Shown piece after piece: positions 45,404-54,014 of a DNA stretch of 64,000 nt. The DNA lies in the NCBI RefSeq assembly GCF_025370875.1, contig NZ_JAMXFD010000001.1, positions 224,182 to 288,181 of the forward strand, written 5' to 3'. Within the stretch, counting starts at the first letter, position 1. Each line of letters begins with the position of its first letter. This stretch comes from Laspinema palackyanum D2c. Its GTDB lineage: Bacteria > Cyanobacteriota > Cyanobacteriia > Cyanobacteriales > Laspinemataceae. The position numbers and the translations under genes were made by a program. The notes below the pieces were generated by a model. It saw only the letters and a list, made by a program, of their open reading frames with translations. It ran no database searches and was not told the DNA's origin.

Positions 45404-46750
45404 ATGACCCCAGCAACTGCCCCCATTTTAATGAGTGAGGACCAAGCCTTATCCTTGGTAGAATCGACCCTGAAGCAATCCCAAGCGGATGGCGTGTTTG
45501 TGAGTCTGAGTGATGGGGAATCTTCTCTGAGTCGGTTTTCTGAAAATCAAATTACCCAAAATATTAGTCGCAGTCGGTTTAATGTGACGATTACCAGTTA
45601 TTTTGGCAAGCGGAGTGCTTCGGCATCGACGTCGGAACAGGATCCGGAGGCGATCGCAGAGACGGTGAGGCGATCGGAAGAATTGGCGCGAATTGCACCC
45701 GAGGACCCGGAATGGGTTCCCCTCCTGGAACCGCAATCCTACGATCGCCGGATTCCCGCTTTTGATGAGGCGACTGCGACGGTTTCTCCCCTGCGGCGAG
45801 GAGAACTGGTGAAACAGGTTTGTGAGAAGGCGGCAGAATCCGGGGTGGAAAGTTCCGGGACCCTGAGTGTGGCGGCGACAAGTCGGGCGATCGGCAATTC
45901 TCTGGGAGTATTAGCCAGCGATCGCAAAACGGAGGCAGAATTCAGCGTGACGGCTAAAATTGGTAAAGGTTCGAGTTGGACTTCTCGGACTGCCTTTGCG
46001 ATCGATCGCCTCCCGATCGCCGAAATGACCGAACAGGCGATCGCCCGTTCCGTTGCCTCCCAGTCTCCCCGCAAAATCAAACCCGGTGTATATCCCGTCA
46101 TCGTTGATGCAGCAGCGTTTGCCGACTTACTCCCTTGGGTCATTTGGAATTTAGATGCAAGGGCAGCAGATGAAGGGCGATCGTTCATGTCTCACACCGA
46201 TGCCTCGGGCAAATCTGCCGGTAATCGCGTCGGAGAACCCCTGTTTAGTCCCTTGGTCCAAGTCCAGCGTAATCCCGCCCATCCCTTATTGCAATCCGGC
46301 ACATTTTTCGAGGATGGATTGAGTAATACAGCCTTGGAGATCATCACCGATGGCATTCCCCAAACCCTCTCCTACAGTCGGTATTGGGCGCAACAGCAGG
46401 GCAAACAACCCACCGGAATGATGTATCCCATCGCCATGACAGGTTCCGACGCCAGTCTCGCCGATTTAATTGCCCAAACTCAACAAGGTATCCTAGTAAG
46501 TCGCGCTTGGTATGTGCGGTATATCAACCCGCGCACCTTAGAAGTCACCGGCATGACTCGCGATGGTACATTCTGGATTGAAAATGGGGAAATTGCCTAC
46601 CCCATCGAAAACCTGCGCTTTAATCAAAGTTTACCGGAACTGTTGCGAGATGTAGATGCCCTCACAACGGTGCAACGCTTTGGGGGTAGCGTCGTTCCCG
46701 GTGTGCGCGTCAAAGCCTTTAATTTCACGAGTAACACCGATAGTATATAA
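45404..46750 (+). CDS. pmbA: PmbA/TldE family protein, partner of TldD
   Basis: 448 residues. It belongs to the TldD/PmbA superfamily but lacks the HExxxH motif, as expected for the non-catalytic TldE/PmbA subunit. Landmarks are SRFSENQITQNISRSRFNVTITSYFGKRSASASTS, KPGVYPVIVDAAAFADLLPWV, DASGKSAGNRVGEPLFSPLV and ITGMTRDGTFWIENGEIAYPI-like C-terminal sequence. It should pair with the 39819-41306 product in peptide degradation. The two genes are separated by the GGDEF-EAL gene and the small antitoxin, so they are not a simple operon. Confidence 0.88.
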   Translation: MTPATAPILMSEDQALSLVESTLKQSQADGVFVSLSDGESSLSRFSENQITQNISRSRFNVTITSYFGKRSASASTSEQDPEAIAETVRRSEELARIAPEDPEWVPLLEPQSYDRRIPAFDEATATVSPLRRGELVKQVCEKAAESGVESSGTLSVAATSRAIGNSLGVLASDRKTEAEFSVTAKIGKGSSWTSRTAFAIDRLPIAEMTEQAIARSVASQSPRKIKPGVYPVIVDAAAFADLLPWVIWNLDARAADEGRSFMSHTDASGKSAGNRVGEPLFSPLVQVQRNPAHPLLQSGTFFEDGLSNTALEIITDGIPQTLSYSRYWAQQQGKQPTGMMYPIAMTGSDASLADLIAQTQQGILVSRAWYVRYINPRTLEVTGMTRDGTFWIENGEIAYPIENLRFNQSLPELLRDVDALTTVQRFGGSVVPGVRVKAFNFTSNTDSI

Positions 46751-46895
46751 CCTCATCCAGAAAGCCTCAAGCGTTAACAGGCAAGGGACCGGAGAGAAAC
46801 TTTTCCAGCAACTCTTCAGTCCCTCCAAACTTGACCATTTTTGGTTTATAATCGGATTCAGTTGGTTTCTTTAAATTGTTATAAAGTAGGTCTCA

Positions 46896-47207
46896 ATGAA
46901 ATTTCCAATATCGATTATTTCTAGCTTATATCGCACAGTCCTCCGCCATCCTAAATATCGTTGGCCTCTCATTTTAGGAAGTTTACTCTATCTGATTAGT
47001 CCTTTGGATATCTCCCCCGATTTCATCCCAATTTTAGGGCAAATTGATGATGTGGCGTTACTGTTTTTGTTCGTGGGGGGCATTTCAGAACTACTCACCG
47101 AATGGATGCAAAGCTTAAATCCCAGTAACGTTCAGGCGGAAGTTCATTCGGAATCCTCCCATCCTGAAACTCAAACCGTTGATGTAGATGCGGTTTCGGT
47201 GGATTAG
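46896..47207 (+). CDS. DUF1232 (YkvA-like) small membrane protein
   Basis: 103 residues. The DUF1232 core is HPKYRWPLILGSLLYLISPLDISPDFIPILGQIDDVALLFLFVGGISELL, with the typical SPLDxxPDFIPxxGxxDD motif between two helices. An acidic tail follows. Membrane protein of unknown function. It is 65 bases ahead of the hydrolase gene on the same strand. Confidence 0.88.
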   Translation: MKFPISIISSLYRTVLRHPKYRWPLILGSLLYLISPLDISPDFIPILGQIDDVALLFLFVGGISELLTEWMQSLNPSNVQAEVHSESSHPETQTVDVDAVSVD

Positions 47208-47272
47208 GCGATCGCATCATCTGGCGAGTTGCTGATGTTTTAATTGTCCTTTATTTAACTTGGTCATCTATC

Positions 47273-48190
47273 ATGCTTGTGGAATCCCCAACCCAAACCC
47301 AGTTTTATACCTGGAAAACCTATCGATGCGCTTATCAAGTTTATCCGGGAGATGACTCCCAAATTCCCTTAGTGTTAATTCATCCGATTGGAGTGGGTTT
47401 ATCCGGTAACTTTTGGTATCGGTTTTGCCAAGAGTGGTATCAAGCGGGCAACACCAATCCCATTTATAATCCGGATCTACTGGGATGTGGGGATAGCGAT
47501 ATGCCTCGGGTGACTTATACCCCCGAAGATTGGGCAGAACAAGTCCTCTATTTTATTAAAACAGTTGTTAAAAAGCCTGTAATTATCGTCACTCAAGGGG
47601 CTTTATTTCCCGTAGCGGTTAAATTAGTGCAACTGGACAAAGAATTACCCCCAGGGGAAACTTCGTGGATTCAAAAGCTGGCTTTATCTGGCCCTCCTGG
47701 GTGGAAAATTATGACCCGAGAAGCATCACCCACACAGAACAAACTTCTGTGGAATTTGCTATTTGATACACCATTGGGAACGGCATTTTATCGGTATGCC
47801 CGTAGTCGAAAGTTTTTAAAATCATTTTCGATTAAAAACTTGTTTGAAAATCCCGATTCTGTAGATAAAAATTGGCTGGATATGTTGGAAAAAGGGGCAG
47901 CCAATTTGGAAACTAGACACGCGGTGTTTGCCTTTCTTGCTGGGTTTTGGCGGGAAGATTATGAAGAGGCGATCGCCAGTATTCAGCAACCCACTTTAGT
48001 GGTGATTGGGCAAAATACTTCTAATATTAGCCGGGAAGGATTAAAGGAGACCCCCGATGAGCGATTGGCGGCTTATTTGAATGCCTTACCGAATGGAAAA
48101 GGGGTGAAAATTAATGGGCGGAATGTTTTACCCTATGAAGCAACCGCCGAATTTGTCCAGGCGATCGCGCCCTTTATTCGAGAAGGATAA
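47273..48190 (+). CDS. Alpha/beta hydrolase fold protein
   Basis: 305 residues. Alpha/beta hydrolase pattern: PLVLIHPIGVGLSGNFWYRFCQEW near the oxyanion region, NPDLLGCGDSDMP, a nucleophile elbow position at VTQGALFPVAVKL and a late strand QPTLVVIGQNTS. The elbow reads TQGAL rather than GxSxG, so the catalytic serine appears to be replaced; it may be inactive or use another residue. No signal peptide. Substrate unknown. Confidence 0.8.
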   Translation: MLVESPTQTQFYTWKTYRCAYQVYPGDDSQIPLVLIHPIGVGLSGNFWYRFCQEWYQAGNTNPIYNPDLLGCGDSDMPRVTYTPEDWAEQVLYFIKTVVKKPVIIVTQGALFPVAVKLVQLDKELPPGETSWIQKLALSGPPGWKIMTREASPTQNKLLWNLLFDTPLGTAFYRYARSRKFLKSFSIKNLFENPDSVDKNWLDMLEKGAANLETRHAVFAFLAGFWREDYEEAIASIQQPTLVVIGQNTSNISREGLKETPDERLAAYLNALPNGKGVKINGRNVLPYEATAEFVQAIAPFIREG

Positions 48191-48285
48191 CTAACATGGT
48201 GCGTCAGAGACTTAAGTTATTATATGATTTCATCAAATATCGGTCTGATGCACCTTAGCCATTCTCTTGACAAAAAGAGGAATTT

Positions 48286-48747
48286 ATGTCATTAGAATAT
48301 GAATTAAGAATTGTCACCGATTGGCAACCATTGGACATTTTAAACCTGTTGTCACGAGAACTGGAACTAGAGTGGGAAGAGACGAGGTTGTTTGGTCCGG
48401 GGATTGTATTAGGGGCTACTCCCGAAACGGAGCATCGTCAATCGATGATGATGGAAACCTTTGGATTTCAACCCACTGTGGATGTATGGTTCTGGCTGGA
48501 TTCTCAGGAAAATTACCAATGGGGAAAGCAGATGTTGCTAGATGCATCTATGTTAGTTTTGAATCATCTATCCGGAGATGCAGTTTTGTTGTTTAATTCC
48601 GAATCTACGGTATTACAAAGAATATCAGGATCCTTAATTTTCAATCAAAAAATTCCTTTGACCTCTAAAGATGAAATTGAGAAATTCAATCAACCCTTTT
48701 ATATCCAAACTTTGCGTTCGCTGTTACTGTCCGAAATTAAAGAGTGA
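48286..48747 (+). CDS. SitI3-like immunity family protein
   Basis: 153 residues. The pattern SLEYELRIVTDW, then TFGFQPTVDVWFWLDSQENYQWGKQMLLDASMLVLNHLSGDAVLLFNSESTVLQRISGSLIFNQ matches my memory of the SitI3 family, immunity proteins against a myxobacterial Sit toxin and found widely as orphans. No polymorphic toxin gene lies beside it. A hairpin-like repeat GGTGCGTCAGA / TCTGATGCACC occurs just upstream (48199-48254). Cytoplasmic by sequence. Confidence 0.65.
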   Translation: MSLEYELRIVTDWQPLDILNLLSRELELEWEETRLFGPGIVLGATPETEHRQSMMMETFGFQPTVDVWFWLDSQENYQWGKQMLLDASMLVLNHLSGDAVLLFNSESTVLQRISGSLIFNQKIPLTSKDEIEKFNQPFYIQTLRSLLLSEIKE

Positions 48748-48854
48748 CGTTGAATCCGGCTCCCCTTCTCCCATTTTGGGAGAAGGGGTTGGGGGATGAG
48801 GGCTGCTAAATGGTCAGATGTAGCCGAAGCCGATCGCCTCAGAGTAACCCGTCC

Positions 48855-48885
48855 AAAACAAAACCCTCCTTGTTCAAAAGGAGGG
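48855..48885 (-). terminator. Terminator of the ndhCKJ operon
   Basis: On the minus strand CCCTCCTT and AAGGAGGG form an eight-base stem followed by TTTTGTTTT, about 30 bases after the ndhJ stop. Confidence 0.75.
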
Positions 48886-48916
48886 CATTCTCATTCAGGA
48901 TATCCTTTCCCAAAAC

Positions 48917-49441
48917 TTAATAAGCGTCTTGTAACTCGTAAAATTCTGGGGAAATATAATCCTTCCGTAACGGCCAACCGACCCAATCTTCCGGCATCAA
49001 AATCCGCTTCAAATTTGGATGTCCTTCATAAACAATGCCATACATATCATAGGATTCCCGTTCCTGGAAATCGGCGGCTTTCCAGATCCAGTAGACCGAT
49101 GGCACTGAAGGATTTTCTCTGGGAACGAACACTTTGATGCGAACTTCCTCCGGGCGATCGGCAAAGTCCGTGACCTTAATTAAGTGATACATACTCACCA
49201 AATCTTGTCCCGGACCTGGATCGTAACCGCACTGACATTGGAGATAATTGAATCCGTAGGCATAGAGTGCCGTAGATAACGGAATCAAAAATTGAGCATC
49301 AACCTTGAGGATTTCTACCCCCAGATGATCCGGTTCTAAAGCTTCATGTTGAAAGCCATTTTCAGTCAACCATTTAGAAACTTTCCCCGTGGGGACAATT
49401 TTCTCTTCAGAAGCTTGGGTTTCTTTCTTCTCTTCAGGCAC
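48917..49441 (-). CDS. ndhJ: NAD(P)H-quinone oxidoreductase subunit J
   Basis: 174 residues from a GTG at 49441. It has the 30-kDa subunit signature: [52 protein letters not shown]-like region and [28 protein letters not shown]. NdhJ is in the peripheral hydrophilic arm of the NDH-1 complex, which accepts electrons from ferredoxin for cyclic flow and respiration. Its first codons overlap the end of ndhK by eight bases, so the genes are translated together. Confidence 0.96.
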   Translation of the reverse strand: MPEEKKETQASEEKIVPTGKVSKWLTENGFQHEALEPDHLGVEILKVDAQFLIPLSTALYAYGFNYLQCQCGYDPGPGQDLVSMYHLIKVTDFADRPEEVRIKVFVPRENPSVPSVYWIWKAADFQERESYDMYGIVYEGHPNLKRILMPEDWVGWPLRKDYISPEFYELQDAY

Positions 49442-50171
49442 GTTTTTCCTCCTTCTTCTGACTCGCTTTGAGGGCGGGGGGTACGGGCATTCCGATCGCC
49501 TCGGTTAACTCCTTCGGTGGGTTTTGGCGCGTGGCAGACTGCAAATAAGTCCCCGTCAGAATCGGGTCAACCGCTTTCATATTGTGCTGGCGAGTGTAGT
49601 AGCGGTGGGATTGCTTAATTTGACCTCGTTCCTGGATCGCATCATTGGAGATTTTCTTGCGAAGTTTGATGATTGCATCAATCACCGCTTCGGGACGAGG
49701 AGGACACCCCGGCATATAGACATCCACGGGAATCAGTTTGTCCACTCCACGCACTGCGGTGGGTGAATCTGCCGAAAACATTCCGCCGGTAATGGTGCAA
49801 GCGCCCATTGCGATCACATATTTCGGTTCCGGCATTTGCTCATACAGACGCACCAAAATGGGTGCGTATTTCATGGTAATCGTACCGGCGGTAATGATTA
49901 AATCCGCTTGGCGAGGACTAGAACGAGGGACCAAACCGAAGCGATCAAAGTCAAACCGGGACCCGATTAAGGCGGCAAATTCAATGAAACAGCAGGCAGT
50001 GCCGTACATTAGGGGCCAAAGGCTAGAGAGTCTCGCCCAGTTGTGGAGGTCATCAACGGTGGTGAGGATGACATTTTCTGAGAGTTCCTGAGTGACTTCC
50101 GGTCGGGCGATCGGGTTGATGAGCCGTCCTTCACTCAGATTTGGGGGAGTTGAATTAGATTTCATGACCAT
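49434..50171 (-). CDS. ndhK: NAD(P)H-quinone oxidoreductase subunit K
   Basis: 245 residues, or 243 from the ATG at 50165 that overlaps the ndhC stop as ATGA. The N2 iron-sulfur cluster cysteines are in [17 protein letters not shown] and [16 protein letters not shown]. NdhK carries the 4Fe-4S cluster that passes electrons to plastoquinone. The C-terminal extension (about 205-245) is variable in cyanobacteria. It is the middle gene of ndhC-ndhK-ndhJ. Confidence 0.96.
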   Translation of the reverse strand: MVMKSNSTPPNLSEGRLINPIARPEVTQELSENVILTTVDDLHNWARLSSLWPLMYGTACCFIEFAALIGSRFDFDRFGLVPRSSPRQADLIITAGTITMKYAPILVRLYEQMPEPKYVIAMGACTITGGMFSADSPTAVRGVDKLIPVDVYMPGCPPRPEAVIDAIIKLRKKISNDAIQERGQIKQSHRYYTRQHNMKAVDPILTGTYLQSATRQNPPKELTEAIGMPVPPALKASQKKEEKRA

Positions 50172-50524
50172 TCTAAGGCTCCTTTACGCCATGCATACAC
50201 GAGAGCAATCACAAGGATTGTGATAAAAATGAGGGCTTCAATAAAGGCCAACACTCCGAGTCGGTGGAATGCGACAGCCCAGGGATACAGAAAGACAGTC
50301 TCAACATCAAAGACCACAAAGACCAGGGCAAACATATAGTAACGGATATTAAACTGGATCCATGCCCCGCCAATGGGTTCGACGCCGGATTCATAAGTGG
50401 TTCGCCGTTCAGGAGAGGTTGCTTTGGGTCTAACTAATCTCGATGTACTGAGGGCCAGGATCGGGACTAGGCTGCAAACTAACAGGAAACCCAGGAGATA
50501 TTCGTAGCCGGAGAGGACAAACAC
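50162..50524 (-). CDS. ndhC: NAD(P)H-quinone oxidoreductase subunit 3
   Basis: 120 residues with three membrane helices ([65 protein letters not shown]). The conserved [31 protein letters not shown] is diagnostic. This is a membrane subunit near the quinone site of NDH-1 and the first gene of the operon. It faces rubA across about 540 bases that hold repeat cluster D. Confidence 0.96.
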   Translation of the reverse strand: MFVLSGYEYLLGFLLVCSLVPILALSTSRLVRPKATSPERRTTYESGVEPIGGAWIQFNIRYYMFALVFVVFDVETVFLYPWAVAFHRLGVLAFIEALIFITILVIALVYAWRKGALEWS

Positions 50525-50658
50525 AATAAGTAACTCTAGCCAGATAGGACTTGTACGACTGGTTTACATTTTTACATAATTGTGGAGGCAGCCGCTAAGA
50601 GAACTGTTTGTCTGGGATGGGTCCACCCCGAGGCCCGTCTTCTGTGAGCACATCACCT

Positions 50659-50935
50659 GTTCGTAGTAACGACTTCAGTCGTTCTCTTAGGTTCGTAGTA
50701 ACGACTTCAGTCGTTATCCAGTGTTCATCGCGATCGCCAGCAACCCTTTCAGGAGAGTTTAAACCCTTGCCAGTTGTGGCTATGGGGGCAGTGGCGCGGT
50801 GATTATCCATCCGGAAACGACTGAAGTCGTTACTACGAACCGGAGGGAACGACTGAAGTCGTTACTACGAACATGGATAACGACTGAAGTCGTTACTACG
50901 AACAGGAGGGAACGACTGAAGTCATTACTACGAAC
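50659..50935. repeat. AACGACT-palindrome repeat cluster D, two forward and four reverse copies
   Basis: Forward copies at 50659-50686 and 50691-50718. Reverse copies start near 50813, 50845, 50876 and 50908, a period of about 32 bases. The last has one stem mismatch (AGTCATT). The cluster lies in the divergent region between ndhC and rubA, so it is transcribed in or flanks both leaders. Confidence 0.9.
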
Positions 50936-51064
50936 TGGGGAGAATCGGGTGGGGCCGATCGCGAAGATTTAACCTGTAACCGTTAGGAATGGAAAGCGGT
51001 TCACTACTATGTCATAATCTTTAACATCGTTTTAATGTTTGGACCTTCCCATCCTTTGAGTTCG

Positions 51065-51400
51065 ATGAACACTGAAGAAGCCGTTCAACCTCAAGAACTA
51101 GATCAGTATGAATGCCGCTCATGCGGCTACGTTTATGAACCCGAGAAGGGAGATGGCCGTAAAATTGCTCCTGAAACAGCCTTTACGGATGTTCCCCTGA
51201 CTTGGCGCTGCCCGGTTTGTGGGGCCAAACCCACACAATTTAGCAACATTGGACCGAAAGGGACTGCCTCGGGGTTTAAGGAAAATTACGGTTTTGGATT
51301 TGGGGCCAATACCCTGACTGGGGCGCAGAAAAATATCTTGATTTTTAGTGCTTTGGCACTCGGATTCATCTTTTTTCTGAGTTTGTATGGTTTACGCTAA
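51065..51400 (+). CDS. rubA: Membrane-anchored rubredoxin RubA
   Basis: 111 residues from the ATG at 51065; an ATG at 51035 would add ten residues. The iron site is ECRSCGYVYEPEKGD and RCPVCGAKPTQF, four cysteines. A C-terminal helix (NILIFSALALGFIFFLSLYGL) anchors it in the membrane. RubA is needed for photosystem II, and also photosystem I, assembly in cyanobacteria. Gene order rubA-ycf48-psbEFLJ is conserved. Confidence 0.93.
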   Translation: MNTEEAVQPQELDQYECRSCGYVYEPEKGDGRKIAPETAFTDVPLTWRCPVCGAKPTQFSNIGPKGTASGFKENYGFGFGANTLTGAQKNILIFSALALGFIFFLSLYGLR

Positions 51401-51524
51401 GGAACTGAGTTGCTAGAACCCCTCACCCTAAGCTCAAAGTAGCCGCTAACTGCCGGGGTAACGGCCCGATTGGTTTGGGTGTTACGCCCGTTGATGATTG
51501 AGAAATAGATAAATTTTGAAGGTG

Positions 51525-52529
51525 ATGGACTCCATCTTAAAAAGTTTGAAACGAATTGTTGCATTGCTTGCGGTTGTCCTACTCTGTGTCAGTTGCAGCA
51601 AGGTCCCCTCTGTAAGTTACAACCCTTGGAATGTCGTCCCTTTACCCACAGAAGCTAATCTTAATGACATTAGCTTTACCGATGACCTCCAGCATGGATG
51701 GTTAGTGGGCTCTGAAGCGACGCTGCTAGAAACTGCCGATGGTGGCAAAACCTGGGAACTCAAGCAGTTAGGCTTGGATGACGAACGTTCTCGCCTGAAT
51801 TCGGTTAGTTTTGCGGGTTCAGAGGGATGGATCGTCGGTGAACCTTCAATTTTGCTGCATACTACAGATACGGGAAAATCTTGGGAACAAATTGGACTCA
51901 GCGATAAGCTCCCGGGTAGTCCTTTAACGATTGTTGCTCTGGGGTCCAATTCGGCGGAAATGACCACTAATGTTGGGGCGATCTATCGCACCCAAGATGG
52001 TGGAAAAACCTGGAAGGCAATGGTAGAAGAGGCGGTTGGGGTGATTAGAAATCTCGATCGCTCGCCGGATGGGAAATATATCGCCGTCTCTGCGAAAGGA
52101 AACTTCTTCTCGATCTGGGAACCGGGTCAAAGTGCCTGGGCTCCTCATAATCGCAACAGTTCCCGACGCATCCAAAATATGGGATTTTCCGCTGATGGTC
52201 GTCTGTGGATGTTGGCCCGTGGGGGTCAGTTGCAATTTAGCACTCCAGAGGATCCGGAAAACTGGGATGAAGCGATCTATCCTGAGTTTTCTACAAGCTG
52301 GGGACTGCTGGATTTAGCTTATCGGACCCCAGATGAACTGTGGATTGGGGGCGGCAGTGGGAATTTACTCCAGAGTACCGATGGCGGCATCACCTGGAAA
52401 AAAGACCGTGAGGTAGAGGATGTGCCTTCTAATTTTTACAAGGTTCTGTTCCTGAATGAAGAGATGGGTTTTGCGATCGGTCAGCAAGGGATTCTCCTCA
52501 AATATGAAGGGACCTCGGAAGCGGCCTAA
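51525..52529 (+). CDS. ycf48: Photosystem II assembly factor Ycf48
   Basis: 334 residues from the ATG at 51525; a GTG at 51522 and a TTG at 51516 are alternatives. A lipoprotein signal (IVALLAVVLLCVSCSKV) predicts lipid attachment to a lumenal cysteine. The rest is a seven-bladed propeller with recurring GGKTWE-type motifs (DGGKTWELK, DTGKSWEQI, DGGKTWKAM, DGGITWKKD). The family assists early D1 assembly and repair (HCF136 in plants). The second gene of the operon. Confidence 0.95.
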   Translation: MDSILKSLKRIVALLAVVLLCVSCSKVPSVSYNPWNVVPLPTEANLNDISFTDDLQHGWLVGSEATLLETADGGKTWELKQLGLDDERSRLNSVSFAGSEGWIVGEPSILLHTTDTGKSWEQIGLSDKLPGSPLTIVALGSNSAEMTTNVGAIYRTQDGGKTWKAMVEEAVGVIRNLDRSPDGKYIAVSAKGNFFSIWEPGQSAWAPHNRNSSRRIQNMGFSADGRLWMLARGGQLQFSTPEDPENWDEAIYPEFSTSWGLLDLAYRTPDELWIGGGSGNLLQSTDGGITWKKDREVEDVPSNFYKVLFLNEEMGFAIGQQGILLKYEGTSEAA

Positions 52530-52661
52530 CTTTAGGCCCTTAAGAACCGGGAGGGCGATCGCAGCAGTTTTCGGATTTTATTCCCTGAACTTGCTTGTGA
52601 TGGTTTCTGAAGTTTTGTATCATAGATTAAGATTTTGCGCGTTGTTAGAGGAGGAATCTGA

Positions 52662-52913
52662 ATGTCTACAGGCTCGACTGGAGAACGTCCGTTTGCTGAT
52701 ATTGTTACCAGCATTCGCTATTGGGTGATTCACAGCATCACCATTCCGGCCTTATTTATCGCTGGTTGGCTGTTTGTGAGCACTGGGTTAGCCTACGATG
52801 CGTTTGGCACCCCTCGTCCGAACGAATATTTCAGCCAAGAACGCTTGGAACTGCCGATCGTTCAGGATCGCTTTAATGCGAAAGACCAGATTAACGACTT
52901 GATGATTAAGTAA
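52662..52913 (+). CDS. psbE: Cytochrome b559 subunit alpha
   Basis: 83 residues, the family length. One membrane helix with the haem-ligating histidine in [21 protein letters not shown], and the lumenal [20 protein letters not shown]. It pairs with PsbF to bind one haem in photosystem II. A ribosome site GAGGAGG lies eight bases upstream. Confidence 0.98.
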   Translation: MSTGSTGERPFADIVTSIRYWVIHSITIPALFIAGWLFVSTGLAYDAFGTPRPNEYFSQERLELPIVQDRFNAKDQINDLMIK

Positions 52914-52937
52914 ATCAATTTCAGGAGGTAGTCCATC

Positions 52938-53072
52938 GTGACGACAAATCGTTCAAACGAGCCAATTTCTTATCCCATTTTTACCGTTCGCTGGATAGCT
53001 GTTCATACCCTAGCTGTTCCTACGGTATTCTTCCTGGGTGCGATCGCGGCAATGCAGTTCATTCAACGATAA
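52938..53072 (+). CDS. psbF: Cytochrome b559 subunit beta
   Basis: 44 residues from a GTG at 52938 with AGGAGG upstream. Reads [19 protein letters not shown], with the haem ligand histidine in [10 protein letters not shown], and ends MQFIQR. Gap to psbE 24 bases. Confidence 0.98.
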   Translation: MTTNRSNEPISYPIFTVRWIAVHTLAVPTVFFLGAIAAMQFIQR

Positions 53073-53087
53073 GTTTAGGAGAAGTCA

Positions 53088-53210
53088 ATGCCATCTCGCA
53101 GTTCTAATCCCAACAAGCAACCTGTTGAACTTAACCGGACTTCCCTCTACTTGGGCTTACTTCTGGTCTTCGTTCTCGGGATTCTGTTTTCCAGTTATTT
53201 CTTCAACTAA
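53088..53210 (+). CDS. psbL: Photosystem II protein L
   Basis: 40 residues. [20 protein letters not shown] then ending LFSSYFFN, a single helix. AGGAG ribosome site just upstream; 15 bases after psbF. Confidence 0.97.
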   Translation: MPSRSSNPNKQPVELNRTSLYLGLLLVFVLGILFSSYFFN

Positions 53211-53278
53211 CTGGTGAAGTTTGTCTAGTTTGAGTTGATTTAACCAAGTCCGTAATTTTTAATGGGGAGGCAAGTGTC

Positions 53279-53398
53279 ATGTCTGGAGAAACAAGAATTC
53301 CTTTGTGGATTATCGGTACGATCGCCGGGATGGGTGTCCTCACGGTTGTGGGTCTGTTCTTCTATGGAGCCTACGTTGGTGTAGGTTCCTCGATGTAG
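53279..53398 (+). CDS. psbJ: Photosystem II protein J
   Basis: 39 residues. [20 protein letters not shown], single helix, ending [17 protein letters not shown] ribosome site upstream. The last gene of the operon, followed by a terminator. Confidence 0.97.
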   Translation: MSGETRIPLWIIGTIAGMGVLTVVGLFFYGAYVGVGSSM

Positions 53399-53453
53399 AT
53401 TTTGGTTCTATCTGTATTAAGAGATTAACCTCTAAAATCTAACCATCCCGAAT

Positions 53454-53489
53454 AAAAATGCCGCCCACTTTACAGCAGGCGGTATTTTT
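53454..53489 (+). terminator. Terminator of the rubA-psbJ operon
   Basis: AAAAATGCCGCC and GGCGGTATTTTT form a stem (one G-T pair) with a 12-base loop and a T run, 55 bases after psbJ. Confidence 0.88.
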
Positions 53490-53536
53490 ATGACCGTTAT
53501 TCATAAAAAAACCCACACCCTCCAATATCCTCTAAT

Positions 53537-53983
53537 GTTCGTAGTAACGCCTTCAGGCGTTATCTTTCCCCCGTTCGTAGTAACGACTTCAGTCGTTATC
53601 TTTCTTAGTTCGTAGTAACGACTTCAGTCGTTATCTTTCCCCCGTTCGTAGTAACGACTTCAGTCGTTATCTTTCCCTTGTTCGTAGTAACGACTTCAGT
53701 CGTTATCTTTCCCCCGTTCGTAGTATTTGCAGATATTTGGCGGCGATCGCAACAACCGCCATGAAGATCGGGAACCTTTAAACCCCAGGCGCTTGCCTGG
53801 GGGAACGACTGAAGTCGTTACTACGAACAAAGATAACGACTGAAGTCGTTACTACAAACAAAGATAACGACTGAAGTCGTTACTACAAACAAAGATAACG
53901 ACTGAAGTCGTTACTACGAACAAAGATAACGACTGAAGTCGTTACTACGAACAAAGATAACGACTGAAGTCGTTACTACGAAC
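53537..53983. repeat. AACGACT-palindrome repeat cluster E: six forward and six reverse copies facing each other
   Basis: Forward copies start at 53537, 53573, 53608, 53644 and 53680, with a truncated one at 53716, a 35-36 base period with TTTCCCCC-type linkers. A central segment (53727-53802) includes the hairpin CCCCAGGC-GCTT-GCCTGGGG. Reverse copies start at about 53803, 53832, 53863, 53894, 53925 and 53956, a 31-base period with AAA linkers. The first copy has the stem changed to AACGCCT/AGGCGTT. It lies between converging genes. Confidence 0.95.
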
Positions 53984-54014
53984 AACGCTGAATCTTATCT
54001 TGACCCCTAACAGT

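Noticed and set aside
53537-53983. CRISPR-like array of 28-base repeats with 35-36 base period
   Set aside because: The spacers are only 3-8 bases and nearly identical, the orientation switches halfway, and no cas gene is present.
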